From contig NC_031498.1 of the NCBI RefSeq assembly GCF_000237925.1, positions 15,167,906 to 15,231,905 on the forward strand: a DNA stretch of 64,000 nucleotides, given 5' to 3'. Positions 10,897-23,971 of this stretch are shown here, one piece after another; position 1 is the first letter of the stretch, and each line of letters opens with the position of its first letter. Position numbers and translations under genes: made by a program. The notes below the pieces were generated by a model, which did no database searches, was not told where the DNA came from, and worked only from the letters and a program-made list of their open reading frames with translations. Origin of the DNA: Schistosoma mansoni. Its lineage: Eukaryota > Platyhelminthes > Trematoda > Strigeidida > Schistosomatidae.

Positions 10897-11917
10897 TAAC
10901 CAGTTATATTTAAACACACGATTTTGAGCACAGTCGCTGATAATTCATCGTTTACTGATAACTTTCTAATCATTAATGGAGTACTTTTATGCATGGTCAA
11001 CTGATCATACTTTGAACCAGACCACCAACTTTTATCTATAATCATCTTAAAATTAGGTTGATATTAATTCCCACACTACCTTTAGACTATTTACAATATT
11101 TTTGGTGTTGAATGAAGCGACTGACATACCTGTAAAAAAATTCTCGTTTCAATAAGGCTTTGTCTACAAGTACATGACGCTAACCGTGAAGTCGTGTCAA
11201 CAAAATAATTCGCTCTTTTAACCTTCATCGACATGAAGCTCGATATAATTTCAAAGCACCCATTTTTACTTAAAATCTTAGGCAATGACAGTGCATTTTT
11301 AATTTTTCTACAAAGTTTAGAACATGAAAAGCGAAGACTTAAAGCAGTTATTAGTCTAGCAGAAGACAGTAAAAATAATCAAAATGGTGAGACACAAACG
11401 GTCAAACAATAGTGAGTGAAGTAATATAAATACGTAAATATTTGAAATTATATATTGATACTAAATATGGATCTTTTTTGTAAGATCGATTAACTTTGAT
11501 TTCAAAGCCATGTAGATAATTAACACAGTAAAACTATTCTCCCGATATAATGAAGAAGGTGAGCTCAGCAGATGAAGATATTTAGAATTAAATCGTGAGA
11601 CAAGTCTCAGACAAGACAAAACATATAATTGTTCAGTATTTCTGGTCCACTAAAGTTAAACACAGACCATAGTATACATTTTTATTCACATGAATGAAGC
11701 AAAATAAAAAGAATTGCATCTGAAATGACTTTTGGTGGTGTTTGGAAAATGTGGTAGGAAAATAGTTGAAATAATTTCACAGTTAAAGATTCATAAAAGT
11801 TTCAGAAAATGTCAGTGTGATCTTTCATGCATCCCAAGTATCATGAGAAGGGAAAGGTGTGATAGAGTGAGATTTACAGGAATAAAGTTATTTTTTTTTA
11901 CGTTACTATATTGAATT
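10897..11917. other. Unassigned intergenic DNA
   Basis: No supported gene or repeat. Confidence 0.4.
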
Positions 11918-13258
11918 CCTTACTTATTTCTTACTTACTTACACCTGTTACCCCTCGTCGAGGAGCATAGGCCACTCACCAACATTCTCCATCCAACTCT
12001 GTCCTGGGCAATCCTTTCCAGTTTTTATTCATCCTTCTCATATCTGCTTCTATTTCCCAGTGTAATGTGTTCTTTGGTCTTCATCTTCCCCGCTTCCCTT
12101 CCGGATTCCAAGTTAGGGCTTGCCTTGTAATGCACATTGGTGATTTCCTTAATGTATGTCCGACCCACTTCCAACGTCTTTTCCTGATTTCCTCTTCAGC
12201 TCGAAGCTGGTTTGTCCTCTCCCATAAAACGCTGTTGCTGATAGTATCCGGTCAGTGAATGTTGAGTATTTTGCGTAGACAACTGTTTATAAATACTTGT
12301 ACATTCTTGACGATGGATCTAGTAGTTCTCCACGTTTCAGCTCCGTACAGCAGGACTGTCTTGACGTTCGTATTCAAGATTCTCACTTTGAAGTTAGTTG
12401 ACAGTTGTTTTGAGTCCCATATGTTCTTCAGTTGTAGAGATGGTGCCCTCGCTTTGCCAATCCTCGCCTGTACATCTGCATTCGATCCTCCTTGTTTATC
12501 AACGATGCTTCTCAGGTACGTGAGAGATTCCAGCTCTTCCAGAGTTTCTCCATCGAGTGTGATCGGGTTGGTGTTCTCCGTGTTGTATTTGAGAATCTTG
12601 CTTTTTCCTTTGTGTATGTTGAGGCTTATTGATGTTGAGGCTGCTGCTACATTTGCTGTCTTCGTCTGTATTTGTTCGTGCGTATGAGATAGGAGGGCTA
12701 GATCATCTGCGAATTCCAAATCGTCTAATTGGTTCTGAGATGTCCATTGTATTCCGTGTTTCCCCTCAGACGTCGAAGTCTTCATAATCCAGTCAATCAC
12801 CAGAAGAAAGAGGAATGGGGAGAGTAGACAGCCTTGTCTGACTCCGGTCCTTACTGGAAATGCATCTGCTAGCTGTCCTCCATGCACCACTTTGCATTGT
12901 AGTCCATCGTATGAGTTCTGGATAATGTTGACAATCTTCCCAGGAACTCCATAGTGTCGAAGAAGTTTCCATAATGTTCTCCTGTCCACACTGTCAAACG
13001 CCTTCTCATAGTCGATGCAGTTGACGTATAATGATGTGTTCCACTCAACTGATTGTTCAACGATGATCCGTAGTATCGCAATCTGGTCTGTGCACGACCG
13101 ATCCTTACGGAATCCAGCCTGTTGATCTCGAAGTTGGACGTCTAGTGAATATTTTCATCCGGTTCAGCAACACTCTGTTGAAAACTTTTTCTGGTGCTGA
13201 AAAGTGTGATGCCTCTTTAATTCTCACATTCGCTCAGATCTCCTTTCTTTGGTATCTT
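11918..13258 (-). mobile_element. RTE-clade LINE (SR2-like), 5' truncated, RT and C-terminus
   Basis: Minus-strand reverse transcriptase. IPKKGDLSE opens the fragment near 13255; then come IDYEKAFDSVDRRTLW, YGVPGKIVNIIQNSYDG, VRQGCLLSPFLF, LEFADDLALLSHTH (the FADD catalytic motif) and LLYGAETWRTT. The C-terminal tail ([24 protein letters not shown]) runs to about 11950. A run of TTAC repeats near 11925-11945 marks the 3' end. The main frame is open over 12252 to about 13120. A frameshift lies near 13150, and there are stops near the start and in the tail. A moderately old dead copy. The clade is clear; the family name is inferred from the host. Confidence 0.88.
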
Positions 13259-13279
13259 GGAGATCTGAGCAAATGTGAG
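13223..13279. repeat. Short inverted repeat at the LINE 5' truncation point
   Basis: Arms 13223-13243 and 13259-13279 are reverse complements over 21 nt with one mismatch, around a 15-nt loop. The arm sequence is LINE coding DNA (KKGDLSE region) on the left only. Confidence 0.8.
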
Positions 13280-14031
13280 GTCTTAGGTGATTAGAAAATG
13301 AGTGACCTACAAAACTGGTTTTCTCTAATCGTCAACACTAACATATCTGTTTACTCTATTTCAATAATGTTGTGACAGGCGGTGTCTGAAATCTGATATT
13401 GATACACGGTATGCTACGCACTAACCGCTCCTTTCGAACTGACTAATTGAGAGAGAACATAACAGTAAGCGAGAAAGTGTATTGGACTATCGAATGAAAT
13501 GCACAAATACTCATTCATATATGTACCACTCTATCCTTAGGAAAGTGACCCAATGAAATGCATTTGACCTTTGGGCCACGTTGGGTTGTCATCGATTGAC
13601 TTTTTGCTACTTCTGATTGGCTCTCCGCGTCAATTAATCAACATATAGCCACATCATTTTATTAGGAAAAACCTATTCTGCTTGGTAGCAATCTTGTCTT
13701 TTGATAATAGTTTATTAGTGGCGATTTGGTCTCGTGATCAGTCGCCAATCGAACAATTCATATCATTGCATATTAACTATTGATTAGCATTCTTTTACTT
13801 CATTTTAACAATTGAAAATTCATTCATAAAGTCATGAAGTCCTACGCAACAACAATGACTAAGAGATTAAAAAGTCCACTGTTTTGGGTAAGTAGAAGTC
13901 ATAATGGATTCGATCGATGTAGTCACAGATAAAACTTCTTTAAGTACTCAGAAATGAACAAAAATTTCAAAATTGATAAATCGTCAAGTCAGATTCAGTA
14001 ACAGGTCAAAGGGAATGCATCATATGAAAAA
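13280..14031. other. Unassigned DNA
   Basis: 13370-13790 is richer in GC than its surroundings and might be an old repeat, but I found no second copy here. Confidence 0.3.
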
Positions 14032-14449
14032 ATGTTCGGTTCATACGAAATGGTAGTGATTACAAGTAAAGATATTAGAAAAACTAGTATTGAAGTTCGC
14101 TCGTGTTCCCATTCAGTCGACGCACTACAACATGTATTTCTAGAAGACTATTCGGACTCAACTCTAGAATTTTTAAACATAGCACTTCAATATATAATCG
14201 AGCTTACAGCACATTCATCTGATCAGCTCTCAGAAGCCATGAATAGGAAGAAAATTGGTGAGAACTACTGAATCTCAGTCACACCATACAGACATCCTAG
14301 CCCCCATAACCTTAGAATTCGTCTCATGTGACGAATACTCAATCTTAGGAGGAAGTAAAATCAAAAATCCACTTCCATTGAGCAATCAAACAATAAAAAA
14401 TGAACATTTTAAATTTGATGTACATAGCGCAGCTGCAGTCTGCGGATGA
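14032..14449 (+). pseudogene. Coding-like stretch in two overlapping frames, unknown product
   Basis: 14032-14271 is open for 79 codons (contains DSTLEFLNIALQYIIELTA) and overlaps 14255-14449, open for 64 codons in another frame (contains TLEFVSCDEYSILGG). The overlap and balanced composition suggest one former coding sequence with a shift near 14260, or two exons. I do not recognise a family. Could be a host gene fragment or transposon ORF1. Confidence 0.35.
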
Positions 14450-17400
14450 GACGAAAAAAGGATTTCTAAGTAAATTGGAGATGTTAGATGTTGTCGCATC
14501 AAAATCATATCATTTCGTAGGAGAGGTGATATGATTCCCAAGAACCACTCATAGCTAGTTTTTTTTAAAATTTATTTGAGGATAAAGGACCTACAATACT
14601 GACATTTTTTCTATCTCCTGTTACATGATTTCATCTAAATAGGGTTTTGCGTTAATGCTACCATGAATTAATGATTTTGTATACGTTTGACTCTGCGAAT
14701 TTCCTTTTAGGATCCTAGTATATCTAAATTGCTATAAATGAACATCATTATCTAGAGATCTTTGTTCGACCTAAAATCTTCCGCCATATTCTTACTTTGA
14801 AAACATATTCTGCCCCGACAATGACGTCCTCAAATGTTGCTTCTCAAGGCAATTCAACTAATTTGACCCACAAATTGGACAAAACAACGTGCTTCTTGTG
14901 TGCTTGAATACTGTTTCATTTCAGTCCGTTACGTTTTTGAAATAAAACAAACTTCCTCAGCCAGCTTAGGAATAATCACATTGATCACAAGCATTTACCT
15001 TTTCACCATTCTGTTAAATGAATCATTTTACTCAGCTCGATTGTTATAGTACATTGATTAAAAATGATAATAATATTTACTTGTAATTATCGTGACCATC
15101 AAAAGTCGTTTACAACAGGTGAAAATACTTTATGATACATGCAGACGGAGAAGTAAACACAACGGTTATTAGTAAATGGTAAGCATTGTTCAAAGCTTTC
15201 TTAGCAAGCCATTTACTGAGCTTCTACTACTTCATACAACCACATTACTGGGGCATACAAAAAAACGCTGTGTGAAAATGTGAAGAAAAACAGCTGAACA
15301 TAAATACAGTTTCAAAGAGAACCGAACGTTCATAAACGGTTTTGTATTAACCACAAACCATATAAAAAGTCTCAAAATGAATTCATTATCAATATTACTT
15401 TAAAGCGAAATATAACAGCGGGAAACACCGAATGCTGAAAGTCAAAAAGTTGGTTTAAATCAGTTCAAAAATGACTAAATAATTTTGTCTGGAACAGCCC
15501 GAGCCTATGTGGATCATTTCTAATATATTTGTAACTTTTTCATAACTTAAAAGGGTGTAAACTCCGTCATCAATAAGTTTAATTGTGAATGACTAATTGA
15601 AATTTTAAAAGCAGAAGCTACTCAAATACACTGGGTATGGAGAACTTTATCTAGCGTTAACTTCGAGAAACCATAGGATTCTTAACATGTGCGAAAAGTC
15701 ACTTAAAAGCAGACTGATAAGAGGAAATATGGAGAAGGAATATTATATAAACTGGTTATTCACCCAATTTCACCGCTTCTGTGTACTTGAATTCTATTGA
15801 AATAAATGCACAAGTATGAAGAGCATTGATCCATAAGGGAAAGTATAAAATCTTATTTACTTTTAAAACAACGTTAACAGACAATAAGATAATCTCTCGG
15901 TTCACAACATTGTTGAAGACTTCATCAAGCAAATGGTGCAAACATCTCTATAGATTTTAGTAGTAAAGGATATCAAGATCGGAATTTATATTTATAGATA
16001 ATTCACAAGCACCAAGTCTACTTTGGCTAGAAAACGTTTTATCAATAGTCTAAATAGTAAATTACATTTTTAAAGAAGCAGCAGACAATGAGAGCAATAT
16101 TATCAAATTAACTCAAGAAACAACGAACTGCGGCATGGAAAAATATTGAAAAACTAAATCACTCTAATTGCATAAAATAATTTTGTCACCATAGGATACC
16201 AAGAGATATGTCCCATATAAGGAAATGAGAGTACAGATAAAAAGTTTTGGATGGTATACTATGAACATGTTTTGACAAAATATGCTGTGCAATAAACTAC
16301 AAAATTTGACGAAGAACACAACAAAGATTTTATTCCATAGAAAACGACTTGGAGTTCATAAAAAAATGAATAAGTAATGCATAAACGAGGATGCTAGTGG
16401 GCTGTACTTTGATCCATATTTGATAGAGAATAAAGACTCCCTATAATCCCCGACATCTGACCCCGAACTTCTTTATAAGCCAACAGATATTACTAAAACA
16501 CAATCGTAGTCTATATTTCTACTTCAAGGTCTAAACTCACGACCTCTTTACTTTTCACATACATTTTGAGAGTAAACAAACAAGGAGCAGTGTAAGCAAC
16601 TAATCTTCCAACCTTATGAGAAGTTTCAGAGACAATGTAGACTAAAAATGCAGCGATTCTCTCTGGTCTGGAGTTTCTTTTTAACTTCCATCTATTTTAA
16701 GGGAACTCTCAAGACAGTGATGAGATTCAGGGGGCTATTCTCAGTATTTCCCCGAAATTCCCCCGGACATTGGAGAAATTGAATCAATCTTGGTGAGAAA
16801 TCTCAGAAATTTCGGATTATTTTCGGGAAAATCCCAAACTCCTCACCGTATAGACGTTTTTCCCACCATTCGCGATTAAGGCCAAGTCTTTATGATGTAT
16901 TTAGGCTGCTAAAAAACCAGTCTCCTATTTTTGGCTTATGAAGATATTCTCTGTCGCTCACTTTTATCCATAAAACTATAAACATACGTAACTTGCAAAA
17001 TTGTTCGACGATAAACATCCAAGCACATTGTTCCTAAAAATAATACGCAGAAAACGACAAAAACTTTGACGACGTTGAAAAACCCTTAAATTTACCCAAC
17101 GTCTAGAGACTGGGTCGATAAGATAACGTACGCAATGCGTGATTATCACAACAGAAACGATTTTTCGTGATGACGAAAATAGTGAACGTTGATTCTCATC
17201 ACGCTTAATCTTGTTATTAGACCCAAATATTACTTTTGAGGCGTATAATCCTGATGTAAATAAACAGAAAAGGATCGAACAATATCAACTAAAATTAGCC
17301 AGGTTTCGAGAAAATAATGTGTTCTCCCAAAAAATTTATATACACAACCATCTACTGAACAGTTAGGAACACAACAACCTTATAGTTGACTAAGGTGTGC

Positions 17401-18779
17401 GAAACACACTACTTGTGTGCTAGACTCATCTGATACAACACCGCTGGCATTCACACAGCTATTACATATTAGATGTACCACATTATACAGAATGAGGCTC
17501 CAGGAAGACTAAGGTTATAACACAGAAAGTTGAGAAATTAGCTGTTCGTAAATCTACAGGCTCTATATTTGTGGGTATCACTGATACACAGATTATAAAC
17601 AGATTTGTGTAGATATAAACCACATATGACTAAAAAATAAGTTCGGTCAACTCTAGATATTTACACTCCCAACATAATTGGCTAATAACTCTATAAACCA
17701 AATTAAAACTAAGAATATGTAAAAGTTCAGAAATTGAATTTTATTTATTAATGTATTAATATGTATACATACTTGCATTCTTAGAATGCATGTATTATAA
17801 TACATTAAGTAAAAAAAATATTTGTAGTTCTTACTTTTTTTCGAGGATTTCTCATCTTGAGTAATTTTGCAGTCAGTATCTTTCTTGGAAAAGGAAGCCC
17901 ACATTCCATATAAGACAAGTCAGAATAACCAAAAGTGAACGGCTAAGTGAAAACTGACTAACTTATTAAATAAAGCGCGAAATAGAGGATAAGGAGCGTT
18001 GAAGTAACTATTCAAAAACTACCAAAAACTGAAAACGCTTACATCTAATCTTTTGATTGTTAGAATAAGTCTTAAGTAGTTTGGTCTTTTTCAGACAATA
18101 CACATTATTGGCAATATTGTCTTGAGTGTGCAAAACTTTATGTTAAATATTTTAGGCGTTATCTTTTCACCCGGCGTCATGTGGTTTATGGGGAAATTTC
18201 CTACAAAGGTAGTCGCATTTACAGTTTTGTAACAATAAACGGCCAAAACAGGTAGTTCTGTAAGTATGTGATACTAAAGCTGACCTCATATTTTGCTAGA
18301 CACACTTGCTGAAGTTCTTGATCACATATCTGCACTGGATCACGGCTGGGCATGCCGTGTTTCCCATATCTCTCAAGTGCTAGTCAGCTTAGATCACACG
18401 CTCATTGAAGTGCGAACTACCAACTATACGTATCTTTGAGCTCCTTCATTCCTGACTTCCGGTTTGACTGGTTCCGGGATCCTAGATGCTTTGACAAATG
18501 ACAACGTTGAATATTCTTCATGTCTCCAAAGACAATTTTTATTTTGCTGGCTTTATGAATTTTTGAAATACAATCTGGAAGCCTTTCATGACTGTTATTA
18601 AACGTAAAACTTCACTTAAATAAATGTGAAGACGTTAGAGTGTATCGGAAAACGAGACACTACATCAGGTCATGTCGTCAAATTCTGTGGGGTCTAAATA
18701 ACCCATAATATATGTGATTTGTTATTATTAACACAACTGATCGTCTCAAGCCAGCACACGTCGATGACAGTACTCCATC
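14450..18779. other. Unassigned 4.3 kb
   Basis: No supported coding region, repeat or RNA gene. Some GGGAAATT-type self-complementary short motifs lie at 16690-16860. Confidence 0.4.
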
Positions 18780-19937
18780 TTATAAGTTGAGACTCATTGC
18801 TAGACTCATCAGACCTAGCGGGATCTCTACATCTACTTCGGATCCCACGCTAGATACATCAGAGACCCCATTCTCACGTCCACGCAACAGCATGTCATCT
18901 GCACCATCTACGAACGAGTGTCCGGTCACACGTCCAGACCAGCAGACTACATCGCCTTTGACTTCGGATGAGACTGTGGTCTCACGAGACTACCGTCTCG
19001 CGTTCTGATCGCCAAGTACGCCTACTCGTGCGCTTTCGTGACTATCCTCGCAATCAAAAGCGGATACGCCATAGGATTTTATCCCTATACTACACGCATG
19101 CTACACTTTTATATTTTTCGTTAATATTTATCCTGAGCCCACGCCTCTCACCAGCGCCTTGTTGGTACCACCGAATTCAGTCAATCTTGGCGAAAGCTGG
19201 CCTGATCACCCACGCTCTTGTCAACGCACTCAGTCGATGTTTCTGGCTGCGAATACGTCTGGCATATATGTAATCCCGAACTTGTTTATCATGGTCGCTT
19301 CTAATTTCTTGGCTCAATGTGGTTCCGCCCTACGTCTGCAGCGTTTTCTGGTCCGGATCCCTACGAACGCAATCCTCAAATTGCGGATGAAAACCACTCT
19401 GATGTGGCACACTAACTCAATCAAAAATACAGCACGTTTCTCCTGATACCGTTATACGTAAAAGACCTTTGGTGCCAACTCGAGGATCAACGATCGCTTT
19501 CTATTCTACCAACGCCTTCGTCCTACAATTGCACATTTGCCGATCAGTCCCACGAACGAAACTGTTACGTATTGAAAATGTAGACCCCTTAAAGCGGGGG
19601 GCTCCTGTAGTGACCTACTTTTATGACGATAACGAGATTGGTATAATGGAAACAGTTGTTATTATAACCAATAGTATCATTGATTGTTTTACTGTACCTG
19701 TTTGTTTAAGTGTACTGAAAACACACATTCTTCCGTTGCCTGTGACCTTGTACGACTTCGCATACCCCCGGTAGTTCAGCTTGCAAACGTCGGCACGATC
19801 TTGTTATTTTTTCGATACCACGAGATCGCCAACAAATATATCTTGTTGCAGCCGTCAACAGCGTTCTGGTTTTTGGCTTACGGAGGGATCCAACTATATA
19901 TCTGGCACGTAATCTTCCTGTAGTGGTGATCATAGTC
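18780..19937 (+). mobile_element. Ty3/gypsy-like LTR fossil: pol C-terminal remnant plus 3' LTR
   Basis: 18787-19060 looks like the Ser/Thr/Pro-rich end of a gypsy-type polyprotein (region near 18980-19035). A purine-rich tract precedes 19606, where an LTR of about 330 bp starts with TGTAGTGACC. The same LTR family occurs reversed at 23972-24307 and 48197-48529. The element is broken, with only its 3' end left. Confidence 0.55.
19606..19937 (+). repeat. LTR, family B, plus orientation
   Basis: Shares TTTCGATACCACGAGATCGC and GTAGTGGTGATCATAGTC with the two reversed copies. The exact 3' edge is uncertain by several bases. Confidence 0.65.
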
Positions 19938-20404
19938 AATGGCGACTCGAAGTCAACTATATTTTGAACAAAGCTTGATAGCAATCTTGCAAATATCACT
20001 TTTGATCCAGCCGTTCCTTACGACGAATTGGACTGTTGGTATGTCACCGAATCAGTTGTCTGTCTACTAATACTCTTCATATGGTCTATCATGTGTGTAA
20101 GACGGATTAACTTTAATTAGAATGTTAGTTGGTGTGTTGACTTTGTACCGAATACCATTCGCTGACGTGATTGCCAATTATAAAACGAATCAAGTAAAAG
20201 AACGCCCATTACTACGAATAATAAACTTGCCATAGGTTAAGAGTAGTAAATCATACAACATTCTCAATGGGTTAAGCGATAGCTAGTAATAACGGAAATA
20301 TAGATATGATAAACTAGAAAACTAATAAATATGCAATAAGAATACATGAAATAATAATAGTCCATAAGTTGTTCATGGAAGTTAAAATTCCTCCAATTTT
20401 CGTT

Positions 20405-22048
20405 CGGGCAGGGCCAGTGAAATGTCACTGATCCCTAGCTAAATCATTTAGCAGTTGGACAGTTCATCGATCCTCGTCAAGGTCAAGGACGATCAACGCG
20501 CATCAACTGATCGCACGCCGTGGACTGGCTCATGCGGTGGAGTTCACATTCTCTTCCTTAAACTTACTCTTACTACTATATTTCCGTAGTAACGTCGTTT
20601 GTGTCATACGATCTTCAAAACAATCATTCATTCATGAAAGGTACACTGTAAATGCACAGATAAGTTTCAACAAACCCACGTCCCTTGCGGGAGCTATTTG
20701 AAAGGACAGTGGTATTGTTTCTCGTTGAGTTAAATTCACTGTTTTGATCGTAAATTACGCATCAAAACTACTGTTTACACTTTAATTATATTTATTTCAG
20801 CTAACGTGATATTGTATTTGTGTGTTTTGGTCTTGCTTTTGTGTATTTACTGCATCGAAGCATTCTTGGTCGACTTCGGTTTGATTTATTTGATCAGGGT
20901 TGTGATTCGTCTTACATATCCATCTTGTCTATCATTTTGGTTAATGTTTAAGATTATCGGCTCTGCACACAAGTGTGGACAGCCAAACTGCCTATTCCCT
21001 GTGGAAGAAGGAATGCAATGTGATGTATGTAAGAAGTGGTTCCGCAAAATGCGCACCCGCTTAAGTCCCACTGCCTATAAAAATTGCTCGAAGCCTAATT
21101 TCCATTGGCTCTGTATGTTTTGTTGTTCAAGCAAAACGTTACTCATTCGAGAAGCAATTAGCCTTCTGGCATTAGCTAACAAAAAGTTTGACGAGGGTCC
21201 TACCAGTAACATGGATACTGATAACGAAGATTGTATCAGTGTCGTAAATGCTGCCACGGAATGTGCCAGACACCTAATGGTGCAACACGAAGCAGAACTA
21301 TCTACCTCGAAAGAATTAATGAGAGACGCACCATTAGATATTGATGGACAAGTGGCTTTAGCAGCGACTGATGATCCGGCTAGAACCATTAACGTCCCGA
21401 GTAGTTTTAATCTAGGTGTTGAGACTGGTGGGAAATGGATAACGCGGAAACGTAAGAGAGAAGGAAAGATAGCTAAAGAGAGCGCCCATATAGTCGACAA
21501 GTCATTGTCGGACGCACGTCCTGCGTATAAGGTTACTCCTATAAAGTCCAAAAGTATGAAAATATTTAGCCCTATCGTGGATGGGAAAAGTTCGGCTTCA
21601 CCGAATGTTGTTTTGAGTCACTCGCTCAACTCACACGACACTGTTAAAAGGAATCTGTCATCAGAAATGTACTGCCCGAAGAGGTTTTAGGGACACATCC
21701 CGAAATTAATAAGGCTCGGTAAATATGTTGGAGGCGAGACCCAACAAAGAAGGGTCTTAAAATTAGTACTCGGGAATATTGAGGAAAGAGATGTAATACT
21801 GAATAACGCACACAAAACTCGTGATTCAAACATTCGTACTCGACCAGATTGGCCGCTTTATAATCGGATCAGGTGGAAGAATGCTCTTACAGAGTTAAAA
21901 ACTCGAAAGCTAAACGGCGAAACGAACCTTACGATTAAGGGTTTACGGATAATCAGGTCTTGGAAGCCAATGCTTAATCAGATCATTTTCCCATCATTAA
22001 AATGAGAGAATATTGTTCTTGAAAGAAAATCGCAGATATGTTTAAGTT
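20405..22048 (+). mobile_element. CR1-like LINE, 5' UTR and ORF1, truncated
   Basis: 20405-20640 is a 5' region repeated at 34255-34500 (shared GTCAAGGTCAAGGACG and CAACGCGCATCA). It is followed by ORF1 and then cut off by an LTR at 22049. No reverse transcriptase follows, so ORF2 is lost. Confidence 0.7.
20944..22005 (+). pseudogene. LINE ORF1 protein with a PHD-like zinc finger
   Basis: ATG at 20944. Residues 10-55 form a Cys-rich finger: CGQPNCLF, MQCDVCKKWF, then WLCMFC near residue 55. The pattern resembles the PHD finger of CR1/L2 ORF1 proteins, which is thought to bind nucleic acid or chromatin. The expected His and Cys after WF are Arg here, so the finger is decayed. The frame is open to a stop at 21688-21690, then open again in the same frame to the TGA at 22003-22005 (RTRPDWPLYNRIRW), so one in-frame stop splits a product of about 350 aa. 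Confidence 0.65.
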
Positions 22049-22480
22049 TGTAGTGCCGTGCTTCGTTAATCGATCGTCTCGATAACCGTTATCATATCAA
22101 TCTGAACGGTGTATAATATCAGAAGACAAGGGGAAGCGGCAACTACATTTTTATTGACAAATAACATAGGCTAGAAGGCAGTGAGCACATGAGCAAATGT
22201 TAGCGAGCGAAGTAAAAATGACATGCATAGGAGATGGCTGGTAAGCCAACTCTCTATGAGCAAGCATTAATCAACATTTATACTCAGACAAAAATGAATG
22301 ACAGACATGTGATAGGTAGGATAAGAAGTGTGCATACACATACGCTCATATAAAAAAATAGTCAAGGCCAATAAGCGATAATTAACAAGATCAAAATATG
22401 ACTCATAACGTTATAGGTGAATTGGCTTGTCCAGAAACTAGAATAAGCTATGTAGGTGTAATATAGTACACGACGTTACA
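22049..22480 (-). repeat. LTR, family A, minus orientation (fossil)
   Basis: Near-identical reverse complement of 23489-23920. Terminal bases fit TG...CA. The purine-rich TGTGGGGAGTAG (read on the minus strand from 22492) sits just outside its start, like a polypurine tract. Confidence 0.8.
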
Positions 22481-23488
22481 CTACTCCCCACAAGTTAGAT
22501 GATATCAACCAGTAAAACTTCCTTTGTCTATAAAAATCTTAAAACGTTGGCTTTGATTTTCCTTTGTCTCGAAGCCATTAAATGAAAGTATAGGGTATGT
22601 AGTTGGAAAACTCCCAGTTTGATTAGCTTATCCAAATAAAATGGAAGTCTGTAATGGTAATCAGCCAACTGATGTCGCCTTCTAAATATGGCTATTTAAG
22701 ATAGAAGAGAAGAGATTTGTTTATAGGAAACTATTTACCTATTATAATTTAATACTAAATCAACTTCTATTAACCCGACTCTAGTTTGTTTTTACTCTTT
22801 ATTGACCACTCAAATGGTCAGGAGAGTGTTACGAAAAACGTAATAAAGTTGGCGAAACTGATTAGAGTTTCTATTTCATCTCTGATATGATGAAATACCA
22901 AAGAAAGCAGTATTCTTATTTAACTGAGAGGAAATCATACATTTGCAAACACACTGTTGAAATCATATATATATATATCGCCAAAGCCAACACTATCACA
23001 CGTTCAAAATGTCTTAACATTAACTTCATTAATGTTATGGGTTTATTTTTCTTCTTTATTGTTAAATGTTGGACATACTTATGCTCAAGGACTACCGATC
23101 GTGCCGTTACGTAACACCTATCGTAAATATCCCATCACTGTTTTAATAGATTATTAGTTGATGAACACAAGAATATTAAATGAAAATTAATTCAAATACT
23201 GAGTCAATCAAGATATGATGTAATCTTACACAGAAATCCTCTGAATATTATATACAAGCTGACTGAAAACATAATATCGTTCCCTCAAGCATTTATAGAA
23301 AACTGACTGAAATGATGAGTGGATTAGTCCCATAAAAAAAGGTTCACCAGTTTGTAGCCTCAAATCTGACTGAATTTGATGATAATTAAACATATCTCAT
23401 ATTTAATTTCACATACGACACTTCGGCTAACAATACTATATAATGGTTTTATTAAGGGTTGAATACGAAATGTGTCTGTGGAGAGTAG
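22481..23488. other. About 1 kb between the inverted LTR pair
   Basis: AT-rich, with no gag, pol or host coding signal that I recognise. Confidence 0.5.
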
Positions 23489-23920
23489 TGTAACGTCGTG
23501 TACTATATTACACCTACATAGCTTATTCTAGTTTCTGGACAAGCCAATTCACCTATAACGTTATGAGTCATATTTTGATCTTGTTAATTATCGCTTATTG
23601 GCCTTGACTATTTTTTTATATGAGCGTATGTGTATGCACACTTCTTATCCTACCTATCACATGTCTGTCATTCATTTTTGTCTGAGTATAAATGTTGATT
23701 AATGCTTGCTCATAGAGAGTTGGCTTACCAGCCATCTCCTATGCATGTCATTTTTACTTCGCTCGCTAACATTTGCTCATGTGCTCACTGCCTTCTAGCC
23801 TATGTTATTTGTCAATAAAAATGTAGTTGCCGCTTCCCCTTGTCTTCTGATATTATACACCGTTCAGATTGATATGATAACGGTTATCGAGACGATCGAT
23901 TAACGAAGCACGCCACTACA
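23489..23920 (+). repeat. LTR, family A, plus orientation (fossil)
   Basis: TGTAACGTCG start, CCACTACA end, AATAAA at about 23815 in the last third as expected of an LTR poly(A) signal. A purine-rich tract precedes it. Almost identical to the inverted copy, so the pair is young or has been homogenised. Confidence 0.8.
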
Positions 23921-23971
23921 TGTCTAGAAATTCATATTTCATGCTTTTGTAGATGGCGTTGAGTCTTGATT

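Noticed and set aside
16690-16860. Possible structured RNA from repeated GGGAAATT/AATTTCCC-like motifs
   Set aside because: The motifs are short and do not form one consistent fold; no second copy was found.
21075-21551. 158-codon open frame on the minus strand
   Set aside because: Antisense shadow of LINE ORF1, which has the finger motif and the expected 5' region on the plus strand.
22049-23920. DNA transposon with long terminal inverted repeats
   Set aside because: Each arm has LTR hallmarks (TG...CA, internal AATAAA, polypurine-like tract) and a solo relative at 10388; no transposase is present.
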